The position numbers and the translations under genes are program-made. A DNA stretch of 6,516 bases, taken from NCBI GenBank assembly GCA_937871645.1, contig CALMPZ010000308.1, forward strand, positions 1-6,516, in the 5' to 3' direction. This document shows positions 6,438-6,516 of this stretch, piece by piece (the first letter of the stretch is position 1; each line of letters begins with the position of its first letter). This DNA is from an uncultured Polymorphobacter sp. (GTDB lineage: Bacteria; Pseudomonadota; Alphaproteobacteria; Sphingomonadales; Sphingomonadaceae). The notes below the pieces were generated by a model. That model saw nothing but the letters and a program-made list of their open reading frames with translations. It was not told the origin of the DNA and searched no databases.

Positions 6438-6516
6438 CATCCCGGCGAAAGCCGGGACCCAGTTTCTTCTTTGCTACCGGTGAAAAGAAAGCTGGGTCCC
6501 GGCTTTCGCCGGGATG
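6438..6516. repeat. Perfect 25-base inverted repeat, second palindromic repeat family, reaching the window edge
   Basis: The left arm (6438-6462) and right arm (6492-6516) are perfect reverse complements over 25 bases, separated by 29 bases. Each arm is itself a hairpin: CCCGGC with GCCGGG around GAAA (6441-6456), and the mirror image around TTTC (6498-6513). The pairing can continue inward past one bulged G (TTTCTT 6463-6468 with AAGAAA 6485-6490). The centre holds ACCGGT (6476-6481). Two palindromes in opposite orientation a short distance apart is the layout of a REP doublet. The right arm ends at the window edge, so the repeat may be longer. It is unrelated in sequence to copies A-C. Confidence 0.85.

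Overview
The window looks like an ordinary chromosomal segment of a GC-rich alphaproteobacterium, most likely a member of the Sphingomonadales. That placement is an inference. It rests on strong third-position GC bias, a ubiquinone-pathway Coq4 homologue, a short PutA without a DNA-binding domain, and small palindromic intergenic repeats of a kind I associate with sphingomonad genomes. It contains five protein-coding genes, four complete and one cut by the left edge. I see no RNA genes, CRISPR array, insertion sequence, phage or defence genes.

Layout. On the minus strand, reading right to left from about 2365, is a probable operon: a MaoC/NodN-like hydratase (2365-1904), a carboxymuconolactone-decarboxylase-family protein (1714-1169) and a thiolase (1142 to beyond base 1). 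A sigma70-like promoter (TTGACG, 17 bases, GATAAG) lies ahead of the hydratase. On the plus strand, diverging from the operon across a 68-base gap, is putA (2434-5493), followed by coq4 (5616-6383). The last 133 bases hold a hairpin and a large inverted repeat that reaches the window edge.

How the genes fit together. The hydratase and thiolase act on CoA thioesters, so the minus-strand operon probably serves acyl-CoA metabolism (a beta-oxidation-like or (R)-hydroxyacyl-CoA step); the substrate cannot be read from the sequence. PutA oxidises proline to glutamate and passes electrons to ubiquinone, and Coq4 acts in making ubiquinone. That pairing is suggestive but may be coincidental.

The most unusual content is non-coding. 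Three copies of one double-hairpin repeat occupy two of the intergenic gaps: two facing copies between the hydratase and CMD genes, and one just after the putA stop. Their stems differ by paired, compensating changes. A second, unrelated repeat family forms a perfect 25-base inverted repeat at the right edge. I found no convincing evidence of a novel protein system.
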